Assembly: GCF_016097555.1 (NCBI RefSeq)
Contig: NC_054702.1
Location: forward strand, 108,645,227 to 108,709,226
Reading direction: 5' to 3'
Source: Gigantopelta aegis
Lineage: Eukaryota > Mollusca > Gastropoda > Neomphalida > Peltospiridae
DNA length: 64,000 nt
Both the position numbers and the translations under genes were made by a program. The first letter of the stretch is position 1. Each line of letters begins with the position of its first letter. The notes beneath the pieces were generated by a model. The model had not been told where the DNA came from and did no database searches. It saw only the letters and a program-made list of their open reading frames with translations. This document shows positions 32,261 to 44,986 of this stretch, one piece after another.

Positions 32261-35245
32261 ATATATGTTGGCCATCTGAAAAATTACGTTTTTTAGTTCA
32301 AAATGGTCGAAAACAAAAATGGCGAAAAATTGCCTAATAAAAATTATGTAACTGGTATCCTAACAATCTTTGTTGAAAATTTAAAAATTTAGTTTTGTGT
32401 CAAAATGTTGAAAAACAAGATAGCGAAAAACAAAATGGTGGCCATTTGTCATAAAATCGACATCCAAGTCTCATGAAGGGCATTATTTGCTGCCATAAAT
32501 GCAAGAATGTATCGCAGCATACAACATAAATGCGTTCAACATATGTGTGGTATGATTCAAGATGGCCGCCATATCATAACTATTTGCAGTGGGTGGAAAT
32601 ATATCGTCCAAAACGTAGGCTATTTAATAATACATTACTGTATTTTTTATTTATTGCATCAAATATTATGCTAAGAGTCTTTTAACATGTATAGGTATTT
32701 AGTGAAATGGTTATTTAATAACAGCAGCAACCTTTCTAATACCTAAACACAAACTGGAAGCAAAATCAGATGACATTCATAGGTTATTCATCCATACGAG
32801 TCCATCCAAATTAGAGATATACAAACCCGTAAGAAATTACAATTAATTGTCTAAAGCATTCCTATTTGTTCTTAGTAACCACCTTTTTTCAGAATCGTTT
32901 AATTTCCCTTGAAATACTACCATATGAAATAATAGTATTGTATCTTAGAGCATGAACAGCAGCCAAACTCAGCATTCTGGTACTAAAAGGTGTGTTTTCC
33001 AATATTATATTTATAGGAATTGTTTTCAAAAAATTGTTACATGAATATTTGACCTGTGATAAAAACAAAAACAAAAAAGGATATCAGTGTCTTACTAATA
33101 TTTACAGCAATATTTAGTCAGATAGTTTTGAACAGTGAATTGCATGAACTACTATCAGATTCCACGTGCTTGGTCTTTGATCATTCAACATTAACTCAGA
33201 GTTACTACTCTACACTACATCGTCCTCGGTGAAACCACCCACCCATTTTGCATTCAATGCAAAGTTGTTGTTTTTAAAGTTTCAAAGAGGAAATTCGTTA
33301 ATTGTTCATTGCTTTCTGTACACTATGAGGTATTGGCATCCTTCTTACGGGTTTGTATATCTCTAACTTGTGCATTTCGTTTGGTTAACAGAGACTTGTA
33401 GCGATAAAATACAACATTTCTCAAATATTTTGTTCCCTTTGTGTTTTGTACTTTGAACCAATGACTGTCTGTCAACAATCAAGACTGACTTCCTGAGTAA
33501 TTTCTCAGGTATATTTGAATCTTGAGTTTGTTTCAACAATGGGTATTGGAATAAGTAGCAAGTCATTCTTTATGATCAGCAAAGTATTCGCTTCCAGGCC
33601 GGTTTTGTATGCTGTAAATAGTCTGTGTAAAATGTCTTATTTAACTCAAGGATTGTCCCTGATTGTACTATATTGCTGTTTGGCGCTTTGGTCCTATTTG
33701 ACCATAACATTAACAAATAAAAATTCATGAAGGATTTCATGTAGCAACTGATGAGCATATGCATGATAGACAGTGCACCATCGATTGTAGTTAATGTGAT
33801 CATACAAGTGTATCTATAAAATTATGGTAACATGTACCAATACGAGTACAGATACTGACCACAGTAATCGTCAAGCTGAAACCACTAATAAAAATTTGAA
33901 ATCAGCAGTCTTGTTAATATTAAATGTTGTGAATTAACTTGTGAAACACCAATAAAAACATATATCGTTGCATGTCTGTTCTATGAAAATCATTAATTGG
34001 AGTGCTTAAGATGCTAGCTTATGAGCTCTCATTTTTCTCGTGTATTGTTTTCCTGATCAACCCCTACAGGGCCAAATGTCTCCATCCATTTTTCATATAT
34101 ACCTGAACTTTTCCTGTGACATCAGATAATTTGAGTTCATAGCGACGATATGTGAACCTTCCATTATAGGTACACAGGTTGAAAAATGGGCTTACATGTA
34201 TATCTGATATTGGTTAACTTGGGGTTAATAATAATGTACCAATTGAATATCAGTCATGTTGGAGGCAAATCTTTGTCATGTCATTGCCAGGTCTGGCATG
34301 ATTTCATAAGTTTGCTGATCCAGTTTCCTCAAAACATAAACATTGGAAGAGGCTAATAATGGGGGAGGGGGGGGGGGGGACTGGAGGGATCAGTTATTAA
34401 ATGTTGTTGCAGTGTTTGTAATTGTTACATAATTATACACAAAATATGTACACATATAATTGTTATAAAACATTACAGAAGTTCTGATTGTCTATAATCA
34501 ACTCTGGCCGAACTAAAATAGTTTCTAATAACATGGAGAATTATGAGCTAGGCCAATATTTTTGCATTTTGCATTTAGATTGCCTTTCAATGGGAGGGGG
34601 GGGGGGGGGAGGGGGGTTGGTAAAGCATACCCTGACCCCTCCAGGCCTATGCAAAATAAAGGTCTAAAATATCAATCCTCTAATTTTAGCTTCAGGGCGT
34701 CAATATTTTTGTCACCTACAAATCCAAACATATATTAACCAATCGATCCCCATTACATTGATATTAGCCCCCACCCCCAATTATTTTTAATAATAATAAT
34801 ATTAATAATAATAATAAAATAATAATAATAATAACAATATTTTTTATTTTTTTTTATGTATATAAGAATGTTAGATTTGCGCCTGTATATGGTAGGAATC
34901 TTCCAAAAACTGGTGTTAACATGTAGATTTAGGCATACATTATTTATGTTTTCCTTTTAACTATTTAAAATACATTTGAAAAATATATATTTCCCTATCT
35001 GAGATCGTAAATTCACTTTCCCTAAATTCCGTTTAGACGGTCATTTCGATGCCTGTAAACACATTTGTATCTACATTGTTTGAAAACATAGATGTTTTGT
35101 TTTCTATTCTAATATAGGTTTGCTGAATACAAATAAATATGCTGTCCATCTGAAAATTACATTTAGGGGTTTCATAATATGAACGTCTGCACATTATTAT
35201 TGTGTCGAAAATGCGTTGTATCCATGTTAGCCCGAGTACACTGAC
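32261..35245. other. intergenic stretch, simple repeats only
   Basis: G tracts at 34363-34379 and 34591-34616 (broken by A), and an (AAT)n run at 34788-34835. Short ORFs near 33363-33803 have no recognisable family. Confidence 0.5.
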
Positions 35246-36808
35246 TATAGAGGGCTAGACGGACATTTGGACAGATATTCAGCCCTTATAGTCAGAGTGC
35301 GAGTGCGAATAATTTTTACATGCTCATATAGGCCTACCACTAGAGTTTCGAGCATGTCCGTCCTGGGGCCTGTCTCTGGATAGCCAGGGGCTTGTCCCGG
35401 GACAGAAGAAAATTAAGCGGACAATTTTGAAATTTACATCCAAAAATTAAATAGTGGGCCTTTAAAATTTTGATGCGCATCTCTAATTAATATAATTAAT
35501 AAAGAAGATTGTACTCATTAAATTTGGTCGCTAGATTAGATCGGGTGGTCAAAAAGAAATTAGATAAGATCGGTGGCCTGACTCGGGATGGAGTGGGGAA
35601 GGGGTAGATTTGAAAATGGGCAGAATTTTGAAAATAGCAATTAGTAAAAAAGTTAATAGAATTAAAAAAAAAAAAAAGTTACAAGCCAAAAATAAAAAGA
35701 ATTGACTGCTCGGTCAAATATTTGTATAATTTGGACAGTCCAAAAATAAATAAGAGAAAGAAGAGAGGATCGGACTATTTAATAATATTAAAAAAAGAAA
35801 GTTATTTCGACAAACTTTTGAACGAAGGTCTAAAAGTTTAAAGTCCGATCCATATGTCCACGTGAGTGGCCTCGTTAAGGCTTGTAAAGACGAGATGGGT
35901 TGCATCCCGTCAAGAAAACCTCTAGATTGACAGTCAATAGACATTGAAGGTGTAGTGCTGTGCTGAAATACAGATCTTGAGAAGCCGGATCCGTTTGAAC
36001 GAGAGAGAGAATCAGACTAGGGTATGTCGTATGGGTTGGTGTAGTGGTGCGGACGGGCCCGACTCCGGAGGATACGAGATGGTATCACAATAAAACAAAG
36101 TAAAGTCTAGAAAAGAGTAGTAGGGGCCGACCCCGCTTCATATTTTTTCTTAGAGTGGGGCGGTCAATCTTCCAGTGCTGCTAGGACAGGCTCGGACATA
36201 TAGAGACTAAACGCGAACAACCGTGGCGTTCTGCAGAATGGCCGTCATACGAGTCACTAAAAAAACAAGTCAACATAGTCAGACGGAGAAATGACGTGGA
36301 GGCAAGGAATCTCGCTAAAAAAGAATCCAACCTGGTGGTGCAGACTGTCGAAACGAGAAGCGTTCCAGCGTTCAATCAGTTCCAATGGCCGCATACATCC
36401 AAGTAGAAAACTTCACTTCGCTGACAAAAACAACGAAGTGAAGGATCCCCAAGTCGAGCCGCGAAAGCACAAGCGAAACAAACACGTCTTACCGCGACGA
36501 GCTCCAGACTGGGAATGTTATAGTCAGAGACCAAGCTATGTAATATTATCGCAATCGCTGCCCACCACACGGTAGTTAAAGATTCCCGCTCTGATACCAC
36601 AACAATCCTATGTTTGACGTCAAATACCTTTACATCGATCATTTTCGAGTTACTTGATTTTAAAAAAATCCTTATATTAACCACTAATACACACACTACA
36701 GAAAGAAATCCGGCAGCACCCACATTTAGCTAAACTTCGGGACACTCCGTCGCAAGACTTACAAAGCCCGAGAGCTAGACGGACATTTACACAGATATTC
36801 AGCCTTCA
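35246..36808. repeat. 1.56 kb segment bounded by ~38 bp direct repeats
   Basis: agggctagacggacattt-ggacagatattcagcc near 35258 and agagctagacggacattt-acacagatattcagcc near 36770. The interior has higher GC than its surroundings and short ORFs on both strands (for example 36376-36723 minus), none recognised. Could be an old retroelement piece or a duplication. Confidence 0.4.
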
Positions 36809-36812
36809 CACA

Positions 36813-36818
36813 CACTAT

Positions 36819-36868
<50 letters not shown>
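36813..36868. repeat. (ACT)n microsatellite
   Basis: About 18 ACT units directly after the right-hand direct repeat. Confidence 0.95.
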
Positions 36869-37860
36869 TACTAGTGACTAATTCATAAAAATAAGATAAT
36901 CAAATTAAATTACTATTTACTTTATCTTTCATAAGAGGAGGCAATACGTAGCACATACTCTTGCCGTATCCTTTCTATGATACGAAATGGTAGCGAGTTT
37001 AATACCCTATTTATTACCCATAATCGATCTTAATTTATATCACTCATCTAGTTTCGTTGACGTTCCTGTAAGGTTGTAGTGCGCTAATTGGGACGTATCA
37101 CTTTGATCATATGTACCAAGATATTTGTAACCATATGGGTAATAATTAACTTTTCTTTGCGCCTATACACTTTACGGCAATCTGATTGGTTCAGAGGTGC
37201 TATTGTTTTTCATTCATATCTCCATGAACCGAAAGAATGTAAGCCACGCCTACTACTTTTTGGGTGTCTTTACGATTAAGATGATCGAAATGCTGATATC
37301 AGATTGGTTGAATTGGAGAGAACCCGAGGAAATGCTGTCTGAATAATTACAAAGACAGGAGCTTGTGCAAAGGGTGAGCTACGACAGTCGAACTCTCTCT
37401 TGATCAAGCACATTTTATCTCTCTTTTTAAAAAAATACTTTTCCGGGGAACCACTCATAAATTTCGCTAGCCACAGTTTAGCCCTCACCCTCTTCTCAAA
37501 TGTATGCACAAGCGCTTGAACACGCCATATTTAGTTAAAATACATATAAATCAGCTTCTAGCGTCCTTTCCATGACCATTTTTACGTAATGACTTCTTAG
37601 CTGGCGTAATGACGTCATTTTTTTTGTAGGTTTATCGAAAGAGAACATTCAGAAGTGATGAGAGCGTATGAAAGTGGAAAGTTTGTAATTATACTCAATT
37701 AATCGCCAACGTCCCTGGGAGATCCTCTCCCTCCCCTCGAATACGTTATTGGCGCAATCATGTTTAACTTATTGCTTTGTTTATCAAGAATGTCTTGTAC
37801 AGTGATGTGAATTTAGCTTTCATCATTAGTTTCTAGTCTTTCCGTGTGTTTTTGGTTGTT
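36869..37860. other. no gene seen
   Basis: Short ORFs at 37088-37279 and 37276-37509 without recognised domains. Confidence 0.4.
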
Positions 37861-37867
37861 GGTTGTT

Positions 37868-37934
37868 GTTTTTTTTTTTTTTTTTTTTTTTTTTGGTTTG
37901 TTTGTTGGGGTTTTTGTGTGTGTTTTTTTTGTTT

Positions 37935-37972
<38 letters not shown>

Positions 37973-37982
37973 GGGGGGGGGT
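37868..37982. repeat. poly(T)/TG-rich tract ending in a G run
   Basis: Two long T runs separated by TTGTTTG-type sequence, then 9-10 G. On the minus strand this is a C run followed by long A runs. Confidence 0.9.
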
Positions 37983-38339
37983 GCTTTGATTAAACAACTA
38001 TTAATAAATCACTGTACTATTTACACTTTCTGTTGAAAACTTGGGAAAATGTACATATAAAAATGTCATAATGAATGTTGTAGAGATATATTGTATCTAA
38101 GTCCAGTATTATGAATTTACAATGAAATTTTAATAAATGGTGATGGGTGGGTGGGATTAAACATTTTGTGATATACATTTTGTATTTTTATAATATTTTA
38201 TTAGATAGTGATGCACAACTTCAAAAAGTAGTTGATTGTTTATTTGGATAAACAATACACAAATTCATTTATTGCATTTGAAAACATTTAAGAACGCTAA
38301 AGAACATATGTAACAATAGTTGCAGGCTTTCATTATTAG

Positions 38340-38600
38340 TACTTGAACAGACGTACAATTATCTGTAGCAGTTGTAGTCGTTGTGATAGTCGTTGTAGCG
38401 ATATCCGTAGTCGTTGTCGTAGTCGAAGTGGTAATAGTATATTAAAAGAAAGGGTCGAGGTAAGAGGTTATGGACAAATCAAGTTACCAACCTATAGTCC
38501 GTCCCATTCTCCTACAAAAAGGTTTTGGGGTGGGGGGGGGGGGGGGGTTGGGTTTTTTGTGGGTTTTTTGTAAATAATTCCAGTTTGGTTTGACATAAGA
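38340..38600. repeat. imperfect (GTAGTCGTT)n run and a G tract
   Basis: cagttgtagtcgttgtgata and relatives at 38362-38435, then at 38527-38549 a G-rich run. The Ser/Arg-rich ORF across it is an artefact of the repeat. Confidence 0.7.
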
Positions 38601-38991
38601 AGAAAAGTAAAAGTGTTTTGGAAATAACAAAAATTACTATTTATGTGTGCAATTTAAAAAAAAAACCCCAAAAACAATCGGCTCAGAAACAAATAACTTA
38701 TAGTAAATTCCGTAGTATGAAACACGTGTTGCCTGTGGGAAGGACTATAGTTATTTAATCAATAAATTATTGCTTATACATATATTTATTATTATTATAT
38801 ATATATATATACAGTTTAATATATCATATCTATGTGTTTATTATTCTATATACAATTTAGTACATTACTGTAACATTTATATTTCGACAGTAGCTAACTT
38901 TTTGTTCCAAGGACAAGAAGGAATTATTTAAGTTTCGTTTTCTTATGTTGTAGAAGACTTTCTGCCAATGACTAAACATTCGATTATGCAC

Positions 38992-40320
38992 TTAACTATT
39001 ATTAAGTTTTAAACAGCAGATTTGACCGATCGTCTTTACGGTTTTCCATGCATTACGCCTGAATATGGGATTCATTACACTGTAAATGATGGGATTCACA
39101 AAAGAATTTATGAAATGCGACTTCGTACAGAACTCGTAGATCAAATCCTCTGCCGTGCTCATACCAGGCCTGAAAAAGAGTCCCATGTTTTTAAACAGAT
39201 TCACTAACAGATATGGCAGAAATCCAATAATTGCAAACACCGTTATGATGGCCATAATTCGTGTCGTACGTGAGGTCCCGGATTGAATGTTTCTCGTTTT
39301 ATTACTCTTCCTAGGTATATCACTGATACGTCTCTTGGTCTCATGTTTTAAACTGCGGTGCAGTTCCAAATCGTTACTGCTGTCGCTGGTCTCCATTTTG
39401 TCGCTTAACATTAGGGGTCGATCTTTTTCTTCGCTCGGTCCATCCCGTATCTCAATTGATGTTGAATCATTGTTGTTTCCAATGTCCACAGATACTTCAG
39501 TGCTTTCCGTACTTTCGTTTGACGCTCGACCTTTTAGCAGCTCTAGCTGAATCTGGCATTTTCTTCTCTTACCATTAGGGCTGACGTATACTCGTTCTCC
39601 AATAGTGCACCTGAGTCTTCTCCAGATGACAAAGTAAATTCGACCGTAGAATATAATTAAAACGAACATGCCTATGAAGAAAGTCGCCATCAGTACACCT
39701 TGAAATAACAGGGTATATATGGAGTTGTCAACGTCATCCCGGAATGAACAGTCTTCACCGTAAATCCCTTTTACATGCGTTTCCACAGTTTTCATACCAG
39801 CTAGAAATAGCTGCGGCCACGACATACACAGAGCCACGGCGGTCATCACTATGGCGAGGGCTTTGGCTTGCTGGAAGGTGTATCTTCTTAGAGGGTAGAT
39901 TATATGGAAATACCGGTCAAAGGCAACGCACAACAGAAAATTCCCTGACATAATGGTCACGAAAGATTCGAGGAAGCGACCAATTTTACAGACAACTGGA
40001 AGAGGGTTCATGTACGGATTGAACATGTCTTGGATGTTGAAGGAGATGCATAGCGTTGTGCTCAGATCTACGATTGCCAGAAGGGTGATAAAGAAACTGG
40101 CTACACTGCTCTTGTAGGTCATTCTGTACACACAGATGACAAGAATGTTCCCGAATATGGCCACCACCATGACGACCAGCAGTGTAACTATCACTGGTAG
40201 TTGGAACAGCATTCGTTCGTAATTCAGCTTCTCGATTAGTTCTTGATACTCGTGCATCAATGTTACATTACTTATATTGAAAAGTGTGGTCCCAGTCGAA
40301 GGCTCGGTCTCGTTTTCCAT
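38992..40320 (-). CDS. class A (rhodopsin-like) GPCR, paralogue 2
   Basis: 442 residues, single exon, aligned to paralogue 1 without gaps through TM1-TM5. Sequons at Asn3, Asn15 and Asn18; the shared pre-TM1 block LNYERMLFQLPV; Asn58 (GN), Asp85, Cys111, DRY 135-137, and a WP in TM4. A long third loop of about 120 residues has acidic and Ser-rich stretches, TM6 has GFLP in place of CWxP, and TM7 has NPIIY at 409-413. The tail ends QICCLKLNNS with a Cys pair that could be palmitoylated. It lies convergent to paralogue 1. Upstream on the minus strand an acceptor (gttttcttccaacag) ends at 40382, giving a short leader of about 60 nt, the same design as paralogue 1. The ligand is unknown. Confidence 0.93.
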   Translation of the reverse strand: MENETEPSTGTTLFNISNVTLMHEYQELIEKLNYERMLFQLPVIVTLLVVMVVAIFGNILVICVYRMTYKSSVASFFITLLAIVDLSTTLCISFNIQDMFNPYMNPLPVVCKIGRFLESFVTIMSGNFLLCVAFDRYFHIIYPLRRYTFQQAKALAIVMTAVALCMSWPQLFLAGMKTVETHVKGIYGEDCSFRDDVDNSIYTLLFQGVLMATFFIGMFVLIIFYGRIYFVIWRRLRCTIGERVYVSPNGKRRKCQIQLELLKGRASNESTESTEVSVDIGNNNDSTSIEIRDGPSEEKDRPLMLSDKMETSDSSNDLELHRSLKHETKRRISDIPRKSNKTRNIQSGTSRTTRIMAIITVFAIIGFLPYLLVNLFKNMGLFFRPGMSTAEDLIYEFCTKSHFINSFVNPIIYSVMNPIFRRNAWKTVKTIGQICCLKLNNS

Positions 40321-40384
40321 GTCAATAACTGAACATCTAAACTCTCGAGACTGCAGCTGCTACGTTAGAACCCGGCATTACCTG
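40321..40384 (-). promoter_or_regulatory. 5' leader of GPCR-2 with a probable splice acceptor
   Basis: The minus strand reads ttttcttccaacag then GTAATGCCGGG and runs to the ATG. Suggests a spliced non-coding leader exon, as in paralogue 1. Confidence 0.5.
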
Positions 40385-40427
40385 TTGGAAGAAAACAAAT
40401 ATGAATGTCATAGTACTGTACTTTATA

Positions 40428-40605
40428 ACAATACGGATTATATGTTTATTTTTACAAGTGCAGTACTTAGAATTAGTTCATTGGTAATGTGACGTCTGCC
40501 ATGGTATTCACTTAGTGACTTGCCAATCAAACCAATGAGTGTTAAGACCTAATCTGATACAATGCAATTTAATTGTTGCCATGGGTATTGCAGACGTCTG
40601 AACTA
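40428..40605. repeat. direct repeat upstream of GPCR-2, proximal copy
   Basis: Shares attggtaatgtgacgtctgc, catggtattcacttagtgac and ttgccaatcaaaccaat with 41219-41418. Includes TGACGT, a CRE-like hexamer. Confidence 0.85.
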
Positions 40606-41218
40606 AATACATTGAGTAATACAACTTATCCACAACAGTACACACGACGAGACAAATATCACCGAAGGTAAATAACGACTCATTTGATTATTAAACGTGT
40701 TTCGGAATAAATAATACAAACACTAAACGTATTAATTTTCAATAGATTCATAATCTCTAGATACCTAAACTGATATTAGAAAGTAAGCTTGACATTAACG
40801 TAGCCAAAACCATATATACGTTTATACAGACGACAGCACCATCAGCAACAGTGCCTGAATTCGAACTCGAGATGAACTGCCTGTTATCTACAACTGTTTC
40901 AGACCAAGTCAATGCTAATCACTGATTCTACGCATCTACGAACTATGGTAACAGCCAAAGACCTATCTGATGGGTGAAAACGTCTTGCAGGGAGCATTGC
41001 CTTAGACAACGTGAACGCTAACCAACTGACTCAACAAGATTACGATATAAGCGAAAACCTTGTCTAATAGATGAAACAGTTTTTGTTTGTGATACCACAT
41101 TTCGGACGCGGGACAAACACAGTATACAAACTATCTTAACAAGTTTATTCTCTAGACACGAGGACATGTCATTTCTTCGGGCGGTGGATAACTGTCATAG
41201 TGCTAAACTTCAATTTTA

Positions 41219-41418
41219 GAACAATACGTATTATATCTTTATTTTTACGAGTTCATTACTTAGAATTAGTTAATTGGTAATGTGACGTCTGCCATGGTAT
41301 TCACTTAGTGACTTGCCAATCAAACCAATTAGTGTCAAGATCTAATTAAATATATATAACCAGCAATCTGATACAAGGCAAATTAATTGTTGCCACGGGT
41401 ATTGCAGGTGTCTGAACG
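41219..41418. repeat. direct repeat upstream of GPCR-2, distal copy
   Basis: Second copy about 790 bp farther from the gene, with a small insertion of AT-rich sequence near 41345-41362. Divergence is low. Confidence 0.85.
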
Positions 41419-42427
41419 AGTACACCATGACAACTACATATCACATGGATACGTGTTTAGTATGTGTCTTATAAATAAGGATAATTTACCTATGAAAGAC
41501 AGACTTAAGGAGAACAGATACTGTTCACACGCAAGTTCTCTCACAAAGCACAAACTCTACTGTAAGATCCGAGAGACAGTTTTGTGACATAAGCAATGTC
41601 AACTCTATCGGGAGGTCTGTGTGTCATCCACCTAAGAGCTCCGACTTGTATATTATCTGTATCACCATGTTGTTAACTTGTTAATCATGGTTCATGTTGG
41701 AAAGTAAAATACAAGAACCTGCATCATCAACTTGAGACTTCTGTTCATTCATTCAAATTCATTAATATCCCGGTAAAAACTACGCTGTGATAGTACTGTA
41801 AAAAAATATCAAGGGAAGTTTATGTTCAATGTGTTAAAATATGTCTAAGACCGACTCGCAGAAAACAAGGTAATTAATCTAAATATCTTAGAGGGTTTAT
41901 GCATAATTTGTTAAAAAATGTATATGGCCGATTGACAAAACAAAACAACAAAGGAAATATAATTAATTTCTTATCTGGTATTAAGAGGACAGATTATTAT
42001 TATAATACTGAAACACATCGACAGTCATTGTGTTGATATGCGTTGTGACCTTTTGACTGAAACACATTGACAGTCATTGTATTAATATGCTTTATGACGT
42101 TTTTACCGAGGGCAACTGTTTTGTATACCCACCATCTACAAAATAAACTTTTATTTAATTTATAGGGGGAAAAGGTATAACAGACGCACTAAACACAAAA
42201 TAATCATTACTGTACCCAGCCTCCACCCAGCCACCATGTGATGACTTCTGGAACAGTGTGTATTTACAACACTGGAACTAAATTCACAAACTATCGTAAC
42301 GTTACGATCAGAAGTTGTACGTATACAAATAGTTGGTACCGAATCTACTTCCCACAGAAAGATGAGACACGGTAAGGACAGAAAACATTAGTCATGTATA
42401 TTTCTAACTGTATTATTTATAATGCTT
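41419..42427. other. no gene seen
   Basis: Contains a local doublet, gaaacacat-gacagtcattgt, at about 42009 and 42059. No domain-bearing ORFs. Confidence 0.4.
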
Positions 42428-42882
42428 TCTTACACACCCGTTGGTGAGAATACCATGCGCTATTTTTGATAACACGTGGTTGCTGACACATGTACGTGTG
42501 TTAACAATTTCAAGACATACGACTGGCTGCTCCTAGGTGATGACCAGGTCACTAATGTCATACATCCAATCAAAAACAACACGATTGAAATCGATTAGAC
42601 TGTGACGTATAGTTTACCTGACATTCATGTGTCTGTGATGCGTAAGTCTGCTACAAGTGCAACGGCTGTAAATAACTTTTAGTTGAAAAATATGTTGCTT
42701 ACAACCTGATTTTTGAGGATATGTAAGAAATAAAATAATATATTCGTGTCCGCTAGATACCATTTATCTCACAACTCGTTGTTTAAAACGTATCAAACTC
42801 GCTTTCGCTCGTAAGATACATTATAAAACAACTCGTGAGATAAATGGTATCTAACGGCCACTCATGTATTATTCTCTATTTT
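42428..42882 (+). mobile_element. hairpin-ended dispersed element, copy B
   Basis: Plus-strand copy of the 18609-19040 element, with about 50 extra bases in the middle (around 42580-42625). The terminal palindrome covers about 42750-42870: taccatttatctcacaactc and tgagataaatggtatctaac. Confidence 0.8.
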
Positions 42883-42929
42883 TCAGTCATAAATTTACAT
42901 TTATATGCAAAACAATGCTAATCAATACA

Positions 42930-42991
<62 letters not shown>

Positions 42992-43036
42992 CTGTGTGTG
43001 TGTGTGTGTGTGTTTATTTATGCGTGTGTGTGTGTA
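42930..43036. repeat. (TA)n(TG)n microsatellite
   Basis: About 28 TA units, then two TG-rich runs. Confidence 0.95.
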
Positions 43037-43930
43037 CACTATGGAATGCTTAATTCTGCTTAATATGTTTTAATCATCACGTTAATTGCAGGTGGATAGT
43101 CGATCGTAACTATTAAATACATATGAAATTGTGTCTGTTACACATTGTCTGAAATAGACACTGTTCTGATTTGTTTGCGTATTTTCACCAATAATGCATT
43201 TATTTGCATCGTCAGTATTAAATAAAATTTAATATACGTCATGATGTACGATTTGTTACCTGTGTTTATTCCACTGAAAAATATGTGCATGCATGTTCTC
43301 GAAACTGTCTTTATTACCGAGTCAGACGGTAGAAACCTTGTCAATAGACGAGGAAGTGAATTTTTGTGTCGTTAGTTTCATTATTAACTACGGCCTAGCT
43401 AGTCGCAGCTAGTCATTTAGTCAAATTAATGTACTCTTCCATTCGTACACAGTGATATATACACAAACACATGCATATTACATGTATATTTAAGAAACAA
43501 TTTGGAAACATAAGTCAATAAACAATTCAGGCGCGGATTCAGGTGGGGAGTCCAGGTGTAATAAGTCCAGATTATTGTTTAATTTTTGTTTTTTGCACTT
43601 TGTATCTGATCCAGGTGAAAGTGAAGTCCTTATCCTAGTTGATGTTCTGCTGTGTTCAGTAAAAGAACAGAAACTAAGAAAAGAAAAGCAATATATAAAA
43701 GGGAAATGATGTTAAATGGTCCAAACATTTTGGACTTAATTTACAAAGTCTGTTTTTGTGTAACTACATACATTTACCTTGCTTAAACTCTCGCGTTTAA
43801 GAAAAACAGGTTTCATAAATTTGGCATTTTCTTTCTATAAGAGAATTTAAATTGCTTAAAAGATTTCACTATTTTCTTAAATTATTGGATTGTTATCACC
43901 AAATGTTAGATCTAAACATCCAAAAGATCC
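43037..43930. other. no gene seen
   Basis: A short phrase at 43531-43556 (aggcgcggattcaggtgggg) recurs inverted at 50170-50195, so it belongs to a dispersed repeat. Confidence 0.4.
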
Positions 43931-44299
43931 AAACATTCCTGAGTTTGCTGCAATTTTAAAGATGTTATCGACTAACCGAGACTTTTTGACGATTGTAATT
44001 ACATATCAAATATATTTTTCTGCATAAAATATTAGTGGCTGTATATTAAACGTGTTTCTGACCGTTCTAATATTTGTACTAGGTTAAATTTCATTTTATT
44101 TCCTAAAATATATTTCTTCGTACGTACGAAGACAAAATCCAGTTTTGGCTTCTTACAAAATTGAGATGACCAGAAACATATTGAATATACAGACACTGAT
44201 ATGCTAAAAAAGAAAATATATTTAATATGTAAGTTTAATCGTAGAAATATTTTATTAGTCGGAAACATCTTACAATGGAGCAAACTCAGGAATGTCCCT
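43931..44299. mobile_element. TTAA MITE, copy 3, left tip diverged
   Basis: Begins aaacattcctgagtttgctg and ends caaactcaggaatgtccct followed by TTAA (44300-44303). The left TTAA is not recognisable. Same palindromic design, centre cgtacgtacg near 44120. Confidence 0.85.
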
Positions 44300-44930
44300 T
44301 TAATATAGAAAGGTCGATGTTATGCTATAGACTGTAGCAGAAACAGTCAACACAATACCAATACACAATGTGAATTGCCATCAATAATCAGAGTTAATGC
44401 GTGTTGACACAATACCTTTAACTTCATTGGTATTGTGAAAACTAACATAGCTTGTTTTTATAACACAAAACTCTATATTTTGTTTTAATCATCACGTTAA
44501 GCACCGGAATCCTCCAGAGAGTTTGTAACCGTATTCCATTCAATGATATTGCTTAAGTTAACAACAAAGTCGCAAACGCATTAAGTGATTAAATATAACA
44601 TCTGTTCTGCATGTCGTTCATTCAAGTCGTTTGACAGAACCAGTTGTAAAGGATTTGTTTAAACACAGTGTACGGAGATACTTTATTTACCTGTAATTAC
44701 TTTGTTCTAAATGAAAAAAAGATGTCGGTTAGCCGAAATAACAAAAACAAGTGGATGAAAAGAAAAATAGCTTAAACTCCCATTATTTCCGGAAAACACG
44801 GAAGAAATATGAATTTGTCGTTGCATTATTCTGTTTACCCGTTATTATTATTGATTATTACTAAAAGCATCAGGTAGGTCTTACTAATGTACAGGTGCAG
44901 ATACACCGACTTGCTGTAGCATTTTTTAAC
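44300..44930. other. no gene seen
   Basis: Leads into an acceptor-like attttttaacag at 44921-44932, which may open the gustatory-like gene's first coding exon. Confidence 0.4.
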
Positions 44931-44986
44931 AGAGAAGGTTATGTTTAGTACTGGTCTATAATCACGAGTTGTTAAAACTGGTCACG

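Noticed and set aside
35246-36808. LTR retrotransposon
   Set aside because: The bounding direct repeats are only about 38 bp, with no TG...CA ends, target duplication or recognisable coding sequence.
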